From assembly GCA_032622095.1 (NCBI GenBank), contig CP136065.1, positions 23,300,134-23,364,133 of the forward strand: a stretch of 64,000 bases of DNA, in the 5' to 3' direction. Position numbers and translations under genes: made by a program. Positions 45,783 to 58,974 of this stretch are shown piece by piece (position 1 is the stretch's first letter; every line of letters starts with the position of its first letter). The stretch comes from Siphonodentalium dalli. Lineage: Eukaryota; Mollusca; Scaphopoda; Gadilida; Siphonodentaliidae. Under the pieces are notes generated by a model. It did not search any database, was not told the origin of the DNA, and was given only the letters and a program-made list of their open reading frames with translations.

Positions 45783-46010
45783 TTAACTCTATGACTGGAG
45801 CTTCCTGAAATTTGGTGAAAACCCTGTGCCAATGTATTATATATAAGGGGGCCTCAAATATATATATAAGAGAATACATTGGCCTAATAATATTTACCTT
45901 GACGTTGTAAGCCAGTGCATTCTCTTATATATGCAAGGCTTCCTATGTGAGACTCGCATATGTAAGAGAATGCTCTGGCAAATGATCTTTAATGCTGCAC
46001 CAGCACAGCT
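45783..46010 (-). mobile_element. piggyBac-type MITE subfamily member at MRPL30 acceptor
   Basis: TTAA at 45783-45786, then CTCTATGACTGGAG (variant end), and two decayed palindromes (about 45827-45885 and 45911-45980) of the GCCAATGCATTCTC type. The far end is unclear. The TTAA lies 22 bp upstream of the MRPL30 exon on the - strand. Confidence 0.6.
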
Positions 46011-47689
46011 CCCATCAGGAAATCCCCCATTCAGTTCTAAAATTAAACATTAGACTGGTCCATTAATCTATTTGTTGGGGTGTTCTGATTATAGAATCTG
46101 GGTTACTGTCCTTCCTGGAAGGTCCACCTGTGACATACAGAGAACAATACAAACCTATGTTCATACACATGTAATATGATAATGATGGACAGAAAGGACC
46201 ATTTATGTAATTGTTATTCATTAATTTGAACCCGCAGGGATATTTGGATAAAAAATTGAATGAACTCATTGTTTAAAAAAAAAAAAAGGTATACTGATAT
46301 CGGTAACATTGCCTGAAATAAAGTATTATATATAATATATATGTTTCCTATTTAGTACAGCGGCCAAACGCCAAAAGTGGTCGGGTACCCCTACCCACGG
46401 TAGAACAAATTAAAACTAACTTTTTTTTAAGGAGAAATATATACTGTAGACGAAAATGATAGTGAAAAATTACGGAATTGGTGGTGGCTATTCTCAAATC
46501 GACGATGAACGATACCCACCAGTGACTTTTTCCAGAAATTAACGATTTTGGTAAAGTGAGCCCTGCGGCTATGTCCTAAGTTATTTGCCCACATTGTTGG
46601 TGTTAAAATGACTACAGCATACCATATCTGTAGACTGTACCTGATATGCAAGAAGTGTTGGTTGATTTTGATGTTCGTGCCATTTGGAGTCGAAACATTT
46701 ATTTTTTGTTGAAAAATAACTCTTTTTCAAAACATTTTTATTTTTCGAACATTATCATTCAAACAGATATTGCAATAATATTAAAATATTTAGTCCATAT
46801 AGTGTAGTAGTTATCTGTCAAGCATATGAAGAAAGAAGTTAACAAAAAATTTGAACGGTTTGCGAGATATTGGATTTTAGCTACCCCTCCCCCAAACACG
46901 TTTTTGGTCGAAAAAAATACATATTTTTGATAATGTCATTACAAACATTTTTGAATTGATCTGAATGGGACCCAATATGAATATTGTACTGAAAGTGTTG
47001 TCCAGAGATGCCGCTTAATCGATTACAGATGTGTTCAGGCTTTCAGACCCCCAGTTACAACAACAACAATTATTTTATTGATAACAGTTAATTGTGCATG
47101 CATTAACATCGGTGTTAAGTACTAAAACCTTTGTTATAAACAATACGTGACCAACCATATAATTCATATGGCTCAGTAGTTATCTGGACATCACAAGTAG
47201 AAAGAATTTGACAGAAATTGTCAACGGTTTTCAAGATATTGGAATTAGTTACCGCTCCCCGTGACGCGATTTGGTAGAAAAACTACATATTTATGATAAC
47301 AAGACAGACATTTCTAAATTATTCTAATGAGCATCTAATCATTATTCGTGTGATGAAAACCTGATCCGTAGACACCACGAGCCTGTTTTTGGATGACCTC
47401 AGGATTCCAATTAAACCCCCAGTTACAACAACAACACAATATTTTATTTATGACATGTAATTTTATATTAACACATATCGACTTTGAGCAACTGAAGTAT
47501 TTGTTCTAAACGACACATAATACAGACTAACATACTCATACAGAACAAAATCATTGTTGCTCCACCGCCCTATTAGACATCCTGAACACACCACGAACTG
47601 AACAAAATATGATCTCAGTATTATGAATCATGTAATTATAAAGGACAATTACATCAGGAATTATACAACGTTTATGGATGGGTTTGTTC

Positions 47690-50130
47690 CCGAAACAGTG
47701 TGGCACTTTGGTTGGCAAATATGAAGGGCGAATTTGCTATATTTGTCAAGAACACTCTACCCAATTTAAAGACTTCAACGCAATACGAAATTAAGCTATA
47801 TGGTCTCTAATTCTCTATATTAACCGAGAGTGTGACGGGAATGTAGTTCTATCAGAGAATACATAATTTGTATGGATGGGTTGTGCATGTGTCGCTTTAC
47901 ACAAAGTGGCTGATACATAAGAAAGTCGAATTTGCTGTTTTTGCCCCCCCCCCCCCCCTACACAATTGAAGCGTTAAAGTTGAACAACTCACGAACTGAA
48001 ATGATTGCTGTAAATATTAACTGAGGATGTGGGCAAAAATATTAATATCGGGGCGCATATATGGTGTTGATGGATAGGTTGGTTGGGTCCCGAAAGCCTT
48101 TAGCACTTTACGAAAATCGGACGGCAATCTCCAAAGGCGAATACGTTTTGTTTTGTGGGACCCCTTTATATGCCCATTTAAACTATTGAACACACCATGC
48201 GCCGAATATTCATGTTTTTATTATTAAATCACAGTGTGCACGTGAACGAAAGGTAGTGCTATCAGGGAATATACATGTTATATGGGTAGTTTGGTTCCCA
48301 AAATCCTAGGATACTTTACAAGAGGCGGCTGGCAAAAACCAAAGCTGAATATTTTCTTTGAGCACCCTACCCCATTTAAAGTCTTTAACACACTAATGGA
48401 TGGACATGTTCTCAATAGTAACTGGGGTGTGGACAAATGGTATGTAATTCGGGAAATATACCTCTTCATTGCACGATGTGTGGGTTGGCTGACTTCCCAA
48501 TGTCTCGGGCACTTTACAAAAAGTGGCTAGCAAAGAGAAGGCGAAATCTCACTGTTTTTGGGTACCTATAACCCTTCTAAACTCTTTAACACACACTGAA
48601 CCGAATCTATATGCTCTCATGTATTATTTACAATTTGAATGGGTGGTTTTGTTCTCGAAATCCTGGAACACTTTACAAAAGGCTGCTGGCAAATACGAAA
48701 TGTAATGTGTTAGGCCACACTACCCCATGTGCAGTCTTGGGACACACAATGAACCGAAAGGATGTGCTCCCATTATTAACTGCGTGTGTAGAGAAATGGA
48801 CGCTATATAAAGAGTATAGTATACCAGGGTCTTGAATGTCTGGGTCACTTTACAAAAAGTTGCTGATGAATGAGAAAGGCGAATACTCACTGTTTTGGAG
48901 GGGGGCGTTAACCCATTTAATTGATCAGAGCATGGACTGAAGTTATATTCGCTCATACTTAGCTGAGTGTGTGATCGAAAGGTATTGCTGTCATGGAATT
49001 ATTAATTGATATATGGGTGATTTGGTTCCCTCGAAATCCTGGAACACTTTACAAAAAGCGGCTGGCAAACAAGAAGGCGAATTGTCTATGTCTTGAGGAC
49101 CCCACTATCCAACTTGAAGTCTTAACAAGATTATATGCTCTCAATGTTAACTGAAGTTGTGGACAAATGGGATTATTATCTGGCAATACGAATCTGGTAT
49201 GGATGAGATGGTTCCCGATAGCCTATGGCACTTCACAACAAATGGTCAGCAAATGAAAGGGCTAAATTTTACTCTCAGTGGACTCCATCCCTATCTGAAG
49301 TCTTGAACACAACACTAGCTCAAGACATAAGCTATCCAAATTACCCGAGATTGTGGCCGATTGGCAATGGTCTCGCGAGCCCGCCGTTCGCGAGCACACC
49401 GTGGCACCTTACACACAGCAGATGGCAAACGATGAAGGCGAATTTTATGGGACCCCTACCCCATGTAAACCATTGAACCTACCCTCATGGTCAAACGACG
49501 ATATGGACAAATGACTATTCTATAAAGAAATACACAATTGTTATAAATGGGTTAATACCCGACAGTCAGGGGCACTTTACAAAAAGCGACTGAAAAATAA
49601 TGCGATTTTTCAATGTTTGTATTACCCCCTTCCCAATTTGAAGACTAGAACACACCACGGATTGGAACGATATCATCATTGACTGCGTGTATGGACAATG
49701 GCGAGTTAATTGTACAAGGACGTAAGCAATGTAAATAGATGGATTTGGGTTCTGAAAGAATGAGCACTTAACGAAAAGTGACTGGAAAATAAGAAAGGCA
49801 AAATTTGAGGACCCCTACTTTATTTGAAATCTTGGAAGACACCACATGGTTAAATTATATGACCCCAATATTAATTGAGGGCTTGACCAAAGGTTAGTTT
49901 TTATCAGAATATACATATGTGTTGGTTCCCGAATGTCTGCATCATGACTGTGGCACTCCACAACAAGCGGCTGGCAAATGTTCACTGTTGTATGTACCCC
50001 TACCCTATTTGAGGTCTTGAACACATCATGTACTGAAGAGATTATGAATTCAATATCAACATATATTGTGGCCGAAACTATGCGATATACAAGTATGTGG
50101 TAGTTATATCCGGAGGTAAACAATTTATCT
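47690..50130. repeat. Degenerate ~190-bp tandem satellite, ~13 units
   Basis: CACTTTACAAAAAGCGGCTG variants begin near 47705, 47894, 48109, 48311, 48512, 48669, 48847, 49044, 49231, 49410, 49572, 49766 and 49955. Each is followed by a GAATTTGCT-, CCCTACCCC- and GAACACACCATG-like series. Units are highly diverged, so the array is old. It is the core of the element above. Confidence 0.75.
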
Positions 50131-50739
50131 GGGAGGGAGATTGTATGGGAAAATTAGGATGTAATCCTGTTGGAACTGATTGGATAAAATGATATACACA
50201 TAGTTTCGTTGGAGCTGATTGGGCAGATAATGTTGTTTTCGTCATTGACACGCCCGTCGCCGTACGATTGCAGGCGATCTGGAGGTGGTAAATTTCGCGC
50301 TCAGCAGGGTTTCAATGCTTTTCACGAAGTTTTAACAAATGGCAGCATTATGGAAACCGCTTTGTTTTTTAGATAAATGTCTGAACCCCGTCCACTATTT
50401 TAATAATTTCACGCTGACTGAGTTGCTGTACATAAAAAGAGTATTTCTGATAAAATTACATTCAGTATGGCGCATAGAAGTTCATTCTTAGGACCACTGT
50501 ATTCCAAAAAGTAATGATATGCTTTTTCTATTTGCCAAAATGACAGAGAGGGGTCGTTTTAATTTGCTTACTCAATTGGCCATAGTTCAAACTACTGTTC
50601 AATCTTAAACGTGAATGGAGTACTTGTGCATCTATACGTCGGACATGCTGGGTTCTCCAGCTGTCCAAGTATTGTAATCTCTGTATACCATTATTGTTTT
50701 TTTTTTAGAATAAACTATTGATTGGTTGATTGATATGCG
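50131..50739. other. Unassigned core DNA of the 5.9-kb element
   Basis: No satellite unit, ORF or inverted arm is visible in this stretch. Confidence 0.4.
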
Positions 50740-52274
50740 ACACTTAATTAGTGTATGTAATAGCCAATAAAATGCGTTGTTGTTGTAATTTGGGGTCTGG
50801 AAGACTGAACACGCCTTTAATCACGTAAGCAATGTCCCCGGGCTCAATTTTCAGCACAAGAATTATGTTGGGTCCCAGTATGATCAATTTGGGAAGTTTG
50901 CAAAAGTTCTGAACAAAAATATGTAATATTTCGACCAAAAACGTGTATGGGGAGGTGTAGCTAAAATCCATTATTTCGCAAATTGTTCTAAATTTCCGTT
51001 AACTTCTTTCTGCATATGCTTGGCAAATAACCGCGCATCACCATAACAATTAAATATTTGGGCATTATAACAATATCCATTTGAATGATAATGTTCGAAA
51101 AATAATATTTTTGTGAAAAAGTGCAATTTTTCAGCAAAAAATAAATATTTTGGTTCCAAATGGCAGGAAGATCTAAATTAACCAACACTTTTTTTCATAT
51201 CAGGTAGAAGTATGGTATGATGTAGTGATTTTAACCCCAACAATATGGGCAAATAGGCTAGGACATAGCCACAGGGCTCGCTTTACTAAAATCGTTAATT
51301 TCTGGAAAAAGTCATTGGAGGGTATCGCTCATCGTCGATTTGACAATAGCCACCACCTATTCCGTTATTTTTCAATTTCTGTCAAATTCTTTCTACTTGT
51401 GTTGTCCAGATAACTACTGAGCCATATGTTATATAGTTGGTCACGTTGTTTATAACAAAGGTTTTAGTACTTAACACCGATGTTAATGCATGCACAATTA
51501 ACTGTTATCAATAAAATAATTGTTGTTGTTGTAACTGGGGGTCTGAAAGCCTGAACACATCTGTAATCGATTAAACGGCATCTCTGAACAACACTTTCAG
51601 TACAATATTTATATTGGTTCCCATTCAGATCAATTCAAAAATGTTTGTAATGACATTATCAAAAATATGTATTTTTTTCGACCAAAAACGTGTTTGGGGG
51701 AGGGGTAGCTAAAATCCAATATCACGCAAACCGTTCAAAATTGTTGTTAATTTCTTTCTTTATATGCTTAACAGATAACTACTACACCATATGACCTAAA
51801 TATTTCAATATTATTGCAATATACGTTTGAATGATAATGTTCGAAAAATATATTTTTTTCGAAAAAGATTGATTTTTCAACAAAAAATAAATGTTTCGGC
51901 TCCAAATGGCACGAAAATCAAAATTAACCAACACTTCTTGCATATCAGGTACAAATATGGTATGCTGTAGTCATTTTAACACCAACAATGTGGGCAAATA
52001 TCTTAGGACATAGCCGCATGGCTCACTTTACCAAAATCGTTAATTTCTGGGAAAAGTCACTGGTGGGTATCGTTCATCGTCGATTTGAGAATAGCCACCA
52101 CCAATTCCGTTATTTTTCACTATCATTTTCGTAAAGAGTATATATTTCTCCTTTAAAAAAAGTTAGTTTTAACTTGTTCTACCGTGGGTAGGGGTATCTC
52201 GAAAACTAGAGCTCTTTTTCGATTTGGCCGCTGCACTAATTGGTGAACGAAACAAAATATTGAAAGACTGAGGG

Positions 52275-52505
52275 ATGACACCTGATGACCAGTTAGTCTC
52301 CAAATTGGCAAATATTGTGGACTTTCTGACGTCGAACCAATTGCCGTTGGATAAACGGGATTTAATTAGAAACATGTCTGTGATGGAAGCTGCCCTCTCA
52401 AATGTTTGGCTGGCCACCTTAACTCTATGGGGCCGTATGGGCACCGGTGATGAGATATCTCACAATCTCAACAGCTTGACCATTTCCACATTCACATGGA
52501 AATAA
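52275..52505 (+). other. Unidentified 76-codon frame
   Basis: ATG-initiated frame beginning MTPDDQLVSKLANIVDFLTS, with a balanced, helical-looking composition that is unusual for this repeat-rich DNA. The opposite strand is also open (52169-52444). No splice sites or homolog recognised. It lies just outside the 5.9-kb element. It may be an exon fragment or chance. Confidence 0.15.
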
Positions 52506-52730
52506 CCTCTCCCATAGATAAACACCATATCTGCCAGACTATTTCATTCACATGACTGATCATGTGCATACAACCACAAAATATGTCTGTTGATTGGGAG
52601 ACTAGTCTGTTAACCCTTCAATGACTGTACATGCAGCTTCAAATTGAGTTGCGGACTTCACAATGAATTAGCCAACATATAAAACACTATCACAATCAAA
52701 TTAAGCCAATTTAATACCTTCTAATTAATG

Positions 52731-52822
52731 GGGCCAACTTTGCATGGCCGACTTTGCATGGGGCCGACTTTGCATGGGGCTGACTTTGCATGGGGCTGAC
52801 TTCGCGCGGGGCTGACTTCTCC
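52731..52822. repeat. Short tandem repeat, ~16-bp unit
   Basis: Five to six units of GGGGC(C/T)GACTTTGCAT. Confidence 0.85.
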
Positions 52823-52921
52823 AGATACCCTTTAACATGCACATACAGAGGCATGTACATGGGTCAGGCATCAATAGCCATGCCCGATCGGACAGCGTAG
52901 TGCGCGAACTGCACCCATGAC

Positions 52922-54008
52922 TAGAGATGCCACGATTATTGATTTTGATAATCAATAATCGGTTGTCAATAATCAACTACACATGTATAATCAATTAATC
53001 GTGCCTAATATTAATAACATCAGTGGAAGTATTCCGTAATAAGGCCTATTGGCTCAGTACTGTCACTGGTTGTTTGAGGCATCGGCTGATGTAATTATTA
53101 CGTTAATAAAGTGCATCATAAACAGCCGGTATTGACTAATGAGCACAATGTATTCAATACCAGCACAGTTCTTGGCGATGTCATGGTTATAATATTTGTG
53201 AGTTCATTAGAATGAACGTAGCGATTAATTTCAGTGTTATGAATAGCCAAACATACAAACAATATAAAAGTAGGAATGCACGATGGACCATCGGCAGTTC
53301 TGAAGAAAAGGAATCTAATGTTACGGAAACTATAAGTTTCAGCAAACTTCCAGACCGTGGATAACAATCACAAAGGTGGGCACCCACCCGCAAATTTCAG
53401 GAATCAGAACAAGTTAAGTATTTGATAATAGTGAGTTTCATTCAGCAGTCACCACACGATAAGCGATAGCCTGTACTAGTAACATCTAAGTATACTTATG
53501 CAAACAAAGTATACATGTACTCGCAAATGACATCGCAGAGAACATTGTTGACTAAAATGCAGTAGGTTCCCTGGTTTCGACAGAATGTCAATCAACTCCC
53601 CATTGGTCCAATCACATTCAAGGGTGAGTGCATTCAGTTCATTGAACACAGTGACAGTCGGCATATTTCAAAGACATAGTGCCGCCTTTCTTACAACAAC
53701 ATCTCCATAAGTTCAAAAGCTGCAGTGCCGCCAATTTGTAGAATATACAACAACGCAAAGAGTAACCATGTCGCATCATCAAATGAATTGTCGACTGTTT
53801 GCAACATATATTAGTAGTACTTATGATGTTCGGAATCTCTTTGATATGCGATCAAAGGTTGTTTACCCCTCGGTAAACAAACACGGTATTAAATAATACC
53901 CGGCATTTTCCGACGTGCGAAAAAAATAATGCAGATTAATTGACGACGGAAATGGTAATCGGTTATACCAATGGTTCATCGATTATACGATTAATCGTGG
54001 CACCCCTA
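52922..54008. mobile_element. hAT-type non-autonomous element, 1,087 bp
   Basis: Inverted ends TAG(A/G)G(A/G)TGCCACGATTA are flanked by CCCATGAC (52914-52921) and CCCACGAC (54009-54016), an 8-bp duplication with one mismatch. No transposase. Confidence 0.8.
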
Positions 54009-54016
54009 CCCACGAC

Positions 54017-55223
54017 AAGTTTGACAACATACCTGGACAAATGTTGTCATGGGGGTGGGGGTGAGTCGGCAATCGGATCTTTATTCAGTGATTTCAAATA
54101 AGACTTTTCAGCCTGACAAACTTAGTGTCTGACAGAGTTTTGATTTTTGTCAGAATAACCAACCATGTTTCGATCCCTGCAGGTCCGCTAGCACGAGAGT
54201 CGAGTATGCTACCTTTCGGATACCGACTTCCCCTTGTCTTCTGAACAATTTTGATTACAACATTTAGAAACCCACCAGCACCATCATGGGCATAGTCAGC
54301 ATTTTTTAAAGACGGGTTTGAATATTAACTTGGCTGGCACAGAACCGAGGTGCGATGTACCGACCGCAGCATAACGGGTCCACAGGGATTTTTTTTTAAT
54401 TTAACCCACTGAGAGCGGATCTGGAGCATATTTATGTAATATCTTTACATACAATAGATCATAATAGAGAGGTTATAAACTGATATTTTGGTTTTTATCT
54501 ATACCAATTATGTGAGAATATATGGGAGTGTTTTTCTTTGTACATGATGTACTAATGTTTTGTCCAAGTATGTGCCCACGTGTAGTTTTGACTTGGATAA
54601 TTAAGGACAGTGATTTAAACAAACCATCCCCAGATATAACCGCGTATTATATCCCTTTCTGATCTTATGTATACACTCAAACTTGTTATCTTATTGGCTG
54701 AAGTGGGGTATATATTAGCAACCACAAGCACGAGAAGCGTGCGTTGGTGCTTATACCTCAGGCACGGGTGAATGATGACGTCATGGCACAGTTCATGATG
54801 TCATTTACGTCATCTTGGCTTTGCGGGCCAGAATCGAGACAAGATGGCACGATCCATTACAATAGTTGTCATGTCGTCTCCGCCGACCACTGGGGCCATT
54901 GATGCATGCTTTTACATATATTATTCTTGGCGTTATGTCGCCGATAAAAAGCAAATTGTAGGCACAGCATTGTAGGCACAGTGTGGTAGCTCCACTACGT
55001 GCCATGTATGATTAATATTTTTTCTATATTATCTATACCGATGAGCCAAATTCTGGTGGCACGTACATTTTTTGGGTGAAATTTAAACGTGACTTCCGGT
55101 TAGAAAATGTCTGGAGTTTGTTAAATTTCGGAATCGGCAGTGGACCAATGAGTCATTGACTATCCATGTGACATGCATATGTGATTGACAGGATGCAAGA
55201 TTATATATAGTATAAAATCAAGG
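54017..55223. other. Intergenic DNA, nothing recognised
   Basis: No gene, tRNA-like fold or repeat arms that I can support. GTAGGCACAG occurs twice near 54958-54975. Confidence 0.4.
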
Positions 55224-55505
55224 TGGGGAATCATTTGGTTTCGAGGTTGGTGAGTACCATGCATTCAAAATGGCCGAGGCGAGCGCAAATGCACAAAAAA
55301 CATAGTATACAAGGAACTTACACAGAACATAGCATTTTGACTCTTACGAGCATGTGCTAGTTTATTTCTAAAACAAATTGATAGTGGACACAAATATCAG
55401 CTTGTTTGAAAAATAGTAAAGAATATATTCCTCGTTTCTGGTCGCATTTGCGATCGCGTTGGCCATTTTAAATGCATGATCAATTCGAAACCACGTGATT
55501 CCCCA
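55224..55505. mobile_element. Inverted-repeat element, ~65-bp arms
   Basis: GGGGAATCA (55224) through GCGCAAATGC (55293) pairs, with gaps, with GCATTTGCGATC (55443) through TGATTCCCC (55505); AAAATGGCC / GGCCATTTT is central to both arms. Confidence 0.7.
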
Positions 55506-55997
55506 AAATGAAAATGTGTGCTGAAAACAGCAAATGTCAAACTGGGTACCCAAAACATATTGTTTTAAAGCAGGGTACACAGCACACCAAAATAGGGTGA
55601 CAATGATCCCTTCATCATTTATATGAGTATAGTGGTACCACGCATAATTATCATCCTATGATTATTGTAATAATGAATCACCACAAATTCTGTGGTTGCT
55701 CCACTACGTGTCACGTACGGCCATATTATATTGAATTGAATGAAAGTTGGTCATCATTGCATATAGCCCATTTCCGATAGATCTATAATGATACCTGTAA
55801 AAAAATGGTACATGCATGTAAAGCTTGGAAGTCCTGAATATTTATTTTCCTATATTAAATATATATATGCACACATTTGCAATCTGTATTTGACTTATTT
55901 TGTTTCTATAACCCTGACATATTGCATGCCAACTCTTGGGAATTTTGAGCAAAGCTGGGGGTGAGACCAGCAAATCCCATAGCCACGTCCCACTAAT

Positions 55998-56105
55998 GGA
56001 CCCTCAGAATATTGAACCCTCAGACTCTCACACCCTCGGACTATCGTACCCTCGGACAATTGAACCCTCGGAATATTGAACCCTCAGATATTGAACCCTC
56101 GGAGC
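55998..56105. repeat. Minisatellite, ~19-bp unit
   Basis: Six or more units of CCCTCGGAATATTGAA with CCCTCAGA variants. Confidence 0.85.
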
Positions 56106-56205
56106 GGCTTGGACTAGTGCACACTACCCTGTAATCAATCCCTCGGACTAATGTATTGTCCTCACCCTGGGGCTATTGGATCTATCGAACAGTTACTGGA
56201 CATAT

Positions 56206-57700
56206 AAAGTATCCCACAAAACAAGGTTTTAATCAAAATCTCACCCACAAACTGATAAGGCCAAAAGGAAGAATACCTGAGTTTAGGGTAACATGAGGGA
56301 AAAAAACAGGGGCGGGCGGTACTTCATTTTATTTTATTTTTCACGGGGAATAGTATTTAAGTATTCGTGCCTTCTAAATTAATCGTCTGCCAGTGTCACT
56401 CGTATAAAGCTTGGGCAAGTCATTGTCACACTAATCAATGTCATGCTAGCTGTAATCAGTTTAATGGTGTTACAGAAATTCAATGACATGTCTACAGCAT
56501 GATATTAAATGATATTATATATAGAATAAGTGTCTAGTGTTGGAAATTAAATGGTTTATGTTCACGCTGAAGCTCGGATATTACAGGCCAAATCCTACGA
56601 GTGGACATATTACTGTTCAATTTCCCACACAAGACATTTATGATATTTTGTTTATCCACCGACTCGAATACTAAGAAATTTTGCGAAATATTCAACTCAG
56701 AAGGTAATTTAACAAGAGTTCCTCCATTGGAAATGGCACATACTAGTACATGCGGCAACGCCAACGTGACGTACATAACATAATCAATATGCAAAGCGGT
56801 GGTGGCATTCACACCTGTAAAACAAAGTAAGCTCCAAAAACAATATATGTGCATTGATTACCCTATGACTGTCGCATTCGGATCATTGCGACACAGATGT
56901 TGATTCATCGGGTCCGGCTTTCTGTAGAACTAATGAATATTTAATGAGATATAGTTCTACTAGGAAAAAATTAAGTTCTACCAGGCAGATAACACTCCTA
57001 CTGGGTACATACAGACTCATGTTACGTCAGGCTTATAAGTCTCCAACTTTGAGCTTTGGGTCGATTTCAAAAGTGTCAGAATTATTTTTAATCTGACATT
57101 TTATTACTATGTCCTTTTCTGTCAGTTCAGAATCCGTGTGGTACCGGTTCACGCACGACAACATGTCTGTGCTATAGTTGACAGGCACCATGATGTTTCT
57201 ATTCTGATTCATATGAACGCATTTGTGAAGTTTAATAGCTAAAACGCAGGATCTATCCGCACACGGAAGTGTTTCCGCCATATTCAATCGCCATGTGCAA
57301 TCGGCAAAATATCCGGTTACTTTCGATTTGCTAGTTAATATATATTCCGGCCCAAGTATCGCGTGTTTTCTGGTTTCCGCTTTCGAGAAATCGGCGAGGT
57401 TTGCCGAACAATGACGAGGGAATACGAATATACTAAACAATGGCGGCACTTCCTTTTTCGTGAATTGACGATATTTGCAAGGAAATGGTTTACTTGTTTA
57501 AGCTAATTCGGTAGTCGCTAATTCCTAATAACAAAAAAATAAAATGAAGTCGGAGGAAATTTTTAAAAAATGATAAAATGGAATTTGGCGGCAGGTTTTG
57601 AGTAGGGGCGGGCGGGTTACCCTAAACACAGGTATTCTTCGTGTTGGCCTAATGTAATGAGTGGGACTTCAATTAAAACCCTATTTTTTGTGCCAACTTT
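56206..57700 (-). mobile_element. Inverted-repeat pair around two unidentified ORFs
   Basis: About 85 bp at 56206-56292 (with GAATACCTGAGTTTAGGGTAAC) is inverted at 57616-57700 (GTTACCCTAAACACAGGTATTC). Between the arms, two - strand frames occur, 57449-57033 (138 codons) and 56854-56534. The second follows a good acceptor, TTGTTTTACAG, near 56817. Possible non-autonomous transposon with captured or residual coding sequence; no domain recognised. Confidence 0.5.
57033..57449 (-). CDS. Unidentified 138-codon frame
   Basis: An internal ATG in a good context (ATGGCGGAAACACTTCC, near 57282) opens MAETLPCADRSCVLAIKLHK, and the frame closes at TAA 57033. ETS-like CACTTCCG sites lie close by, as in some promoters. 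The product is Cys-rich with no motif I can name. A phase-compatible splice to the next - strand frame was not found. Could be a transposon-borne or chance frame. Confidence 0.2.
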   Translation of the reverse strand: MPPLFSIFVFPRHCSANLADFSKAETRKHAILGPEYILTSKSKVTGYFADCTWRLNMAETLPCADRSCVLAIKLHKCVHMNQNRNIMVPVNYSTDMLSCVNRYHTDSELTEKDIVIKCQIKNNSDTFEIDPKLKVGDL

Positions 57701-57997
57701 ATGTGCAGAAACTGTGATTGAACCAATGCAGTGCAAGCAATGTCCTCCGTGAACACACGGACTCACAACACAACTTGACACACAAAAAAGTCGTTGGCCA
57801 CAACAGAATTACGAATCAACATACTGAATCAGTGAATGAACTTATAGGGGATCCACTATAGTCTATACATGTAGTGTTTGCATAGTAGTTGAAAATCTAC
57901 GGGATACTAAAGATATACATTCAATGTATAGTAAATTTTGGACTATTTCAGTATTTGCATAGATACACTCAGGGAAGGATCCAGGGCTCTTTTGATA

Positions 57998-58150
57998 CCT
58001 GTTACAGGTTTGGGCGCCCAAACTCTGGTGGCCTAAATGTCCCCAAATTGCAAGGGGATAGTTTTAATAAAGCTGAATTTTCTATATTCTGAAGGAAATC
58101 TTCTATTATAATTCAACAACATGCAATGCAAATCATCAATATACAGTTGA
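57998..58150. repeat. Dispersed repeat, GGGCGCCCAAACTCT family
   Basis: Matches 23374-23545 over the first ~130 bp, with a shorter relative near 8030-8070 (GGGCGCCCAAACT). Confidence 0.5.
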
Positions 58151-58194
58151 TATAGAGCCTTTATTTGCTTAATCAAGTGTCCAGTGAGAAATAT

Positions 58195-58375
58195 TTTAAC
58201 CCTTTCATGACTGGGACTTCTTGAAATTTTGCAAAAATCCTGTGCCAATGCATTCTCTTATATAAATGAGAGTCTCCCATCTAAGGAGCCTCACATATAT
58301 AAGATAATACATTGGCCTTTATCTTGACCTTGTAAGCCAGTGCATTTTCTTATGCGGGATCTTTAATGCTGCACC
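58195..58375. mobile_element. piggyBac-type MITE subfamily fragment
   Basis: TTTTAACCCTTTCATGACTGG, then GTGCCAATGCATTCTCTTAT and a decayed palindrome. Same subfamily as 45783; the right end is missing. Confidence 0.6.
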
Positions 58376-58826
58376 TAAGGGAGGGGGGCTACCCCCCGTA
58401 CCTACCCCCATCTCGGGCCTACGGCCCTCGGGATATGCCTTCGACATATCATGGTCCCAAAACAGGTGTCCCCAAAAAATCCCTGGATCCATCCCTGGAT
58501 ACACTGTGTGTATTCGTTCATAATTGTCAACGACTATGAAAACAAGTTTGACACACATTGATATATACAGGCTTTACAGCGCCACTTTAGCTGAAAGTCA
58601 ACACAATGGCAATGCTGACGTATTATGCCCACTTCAGACGAGCAACGTCATGCATATGCCGATATGCCATGGGACTATTGATTTAATTCATATTATAATC
58701 AAATTTTTGACCTGGCGTATGTGCGGATTTCACTGAAACATAATACAGACCTCATTGTCCTCAAGTTTAATGTGAAATAATCCAGTATTGGCCGATCATG
58801 ATTTTGCCGAATGTTTATAAGTACCC

Positions 58827-58882
58827 ATCGTCGCCTGACTTCCGGAGTTTGACCCATCGAACCATGGAAGTCAGGCGACGAG
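58827..58882. repeat. Hairpin, 17-bp arms
   Basis: TCGTCGCCTGACTTCC is inverted as GGAAGTCAGGCGACGA around a loop of about 22 nt; the arms look perfect. Confidence 0.75.
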
Positions 58883-58974
58883 CCACTGTTTTACAGGGCG
58901 GGTTCGTGCGAACCCTAGATGGCTACGACCATGGCATGGGCACCCTGACCGACGACAAGTGATGACGATTGACG

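Larger units (their letters stand above)
46355..52236. mobile_element. 5.9-kb inverted-repeat element with satellite core
   Basis: Ends GT(A/G)CAGCGGCCAAA are inverted between TA dinucleotides (46353-46354, 52237-52238). After about 15 divergent bases, the arms match again over about 800 bp (CCCTACCCACGGTAGAACAA ... CAACAACAATTATTTTATT). The right arm contains a second tandem copy of the same unit (50740-51415), and the left a decayed one (47170-47460). Between them lies the satellite 47690-50130. No transposase ORF. Confidence 0.7.
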
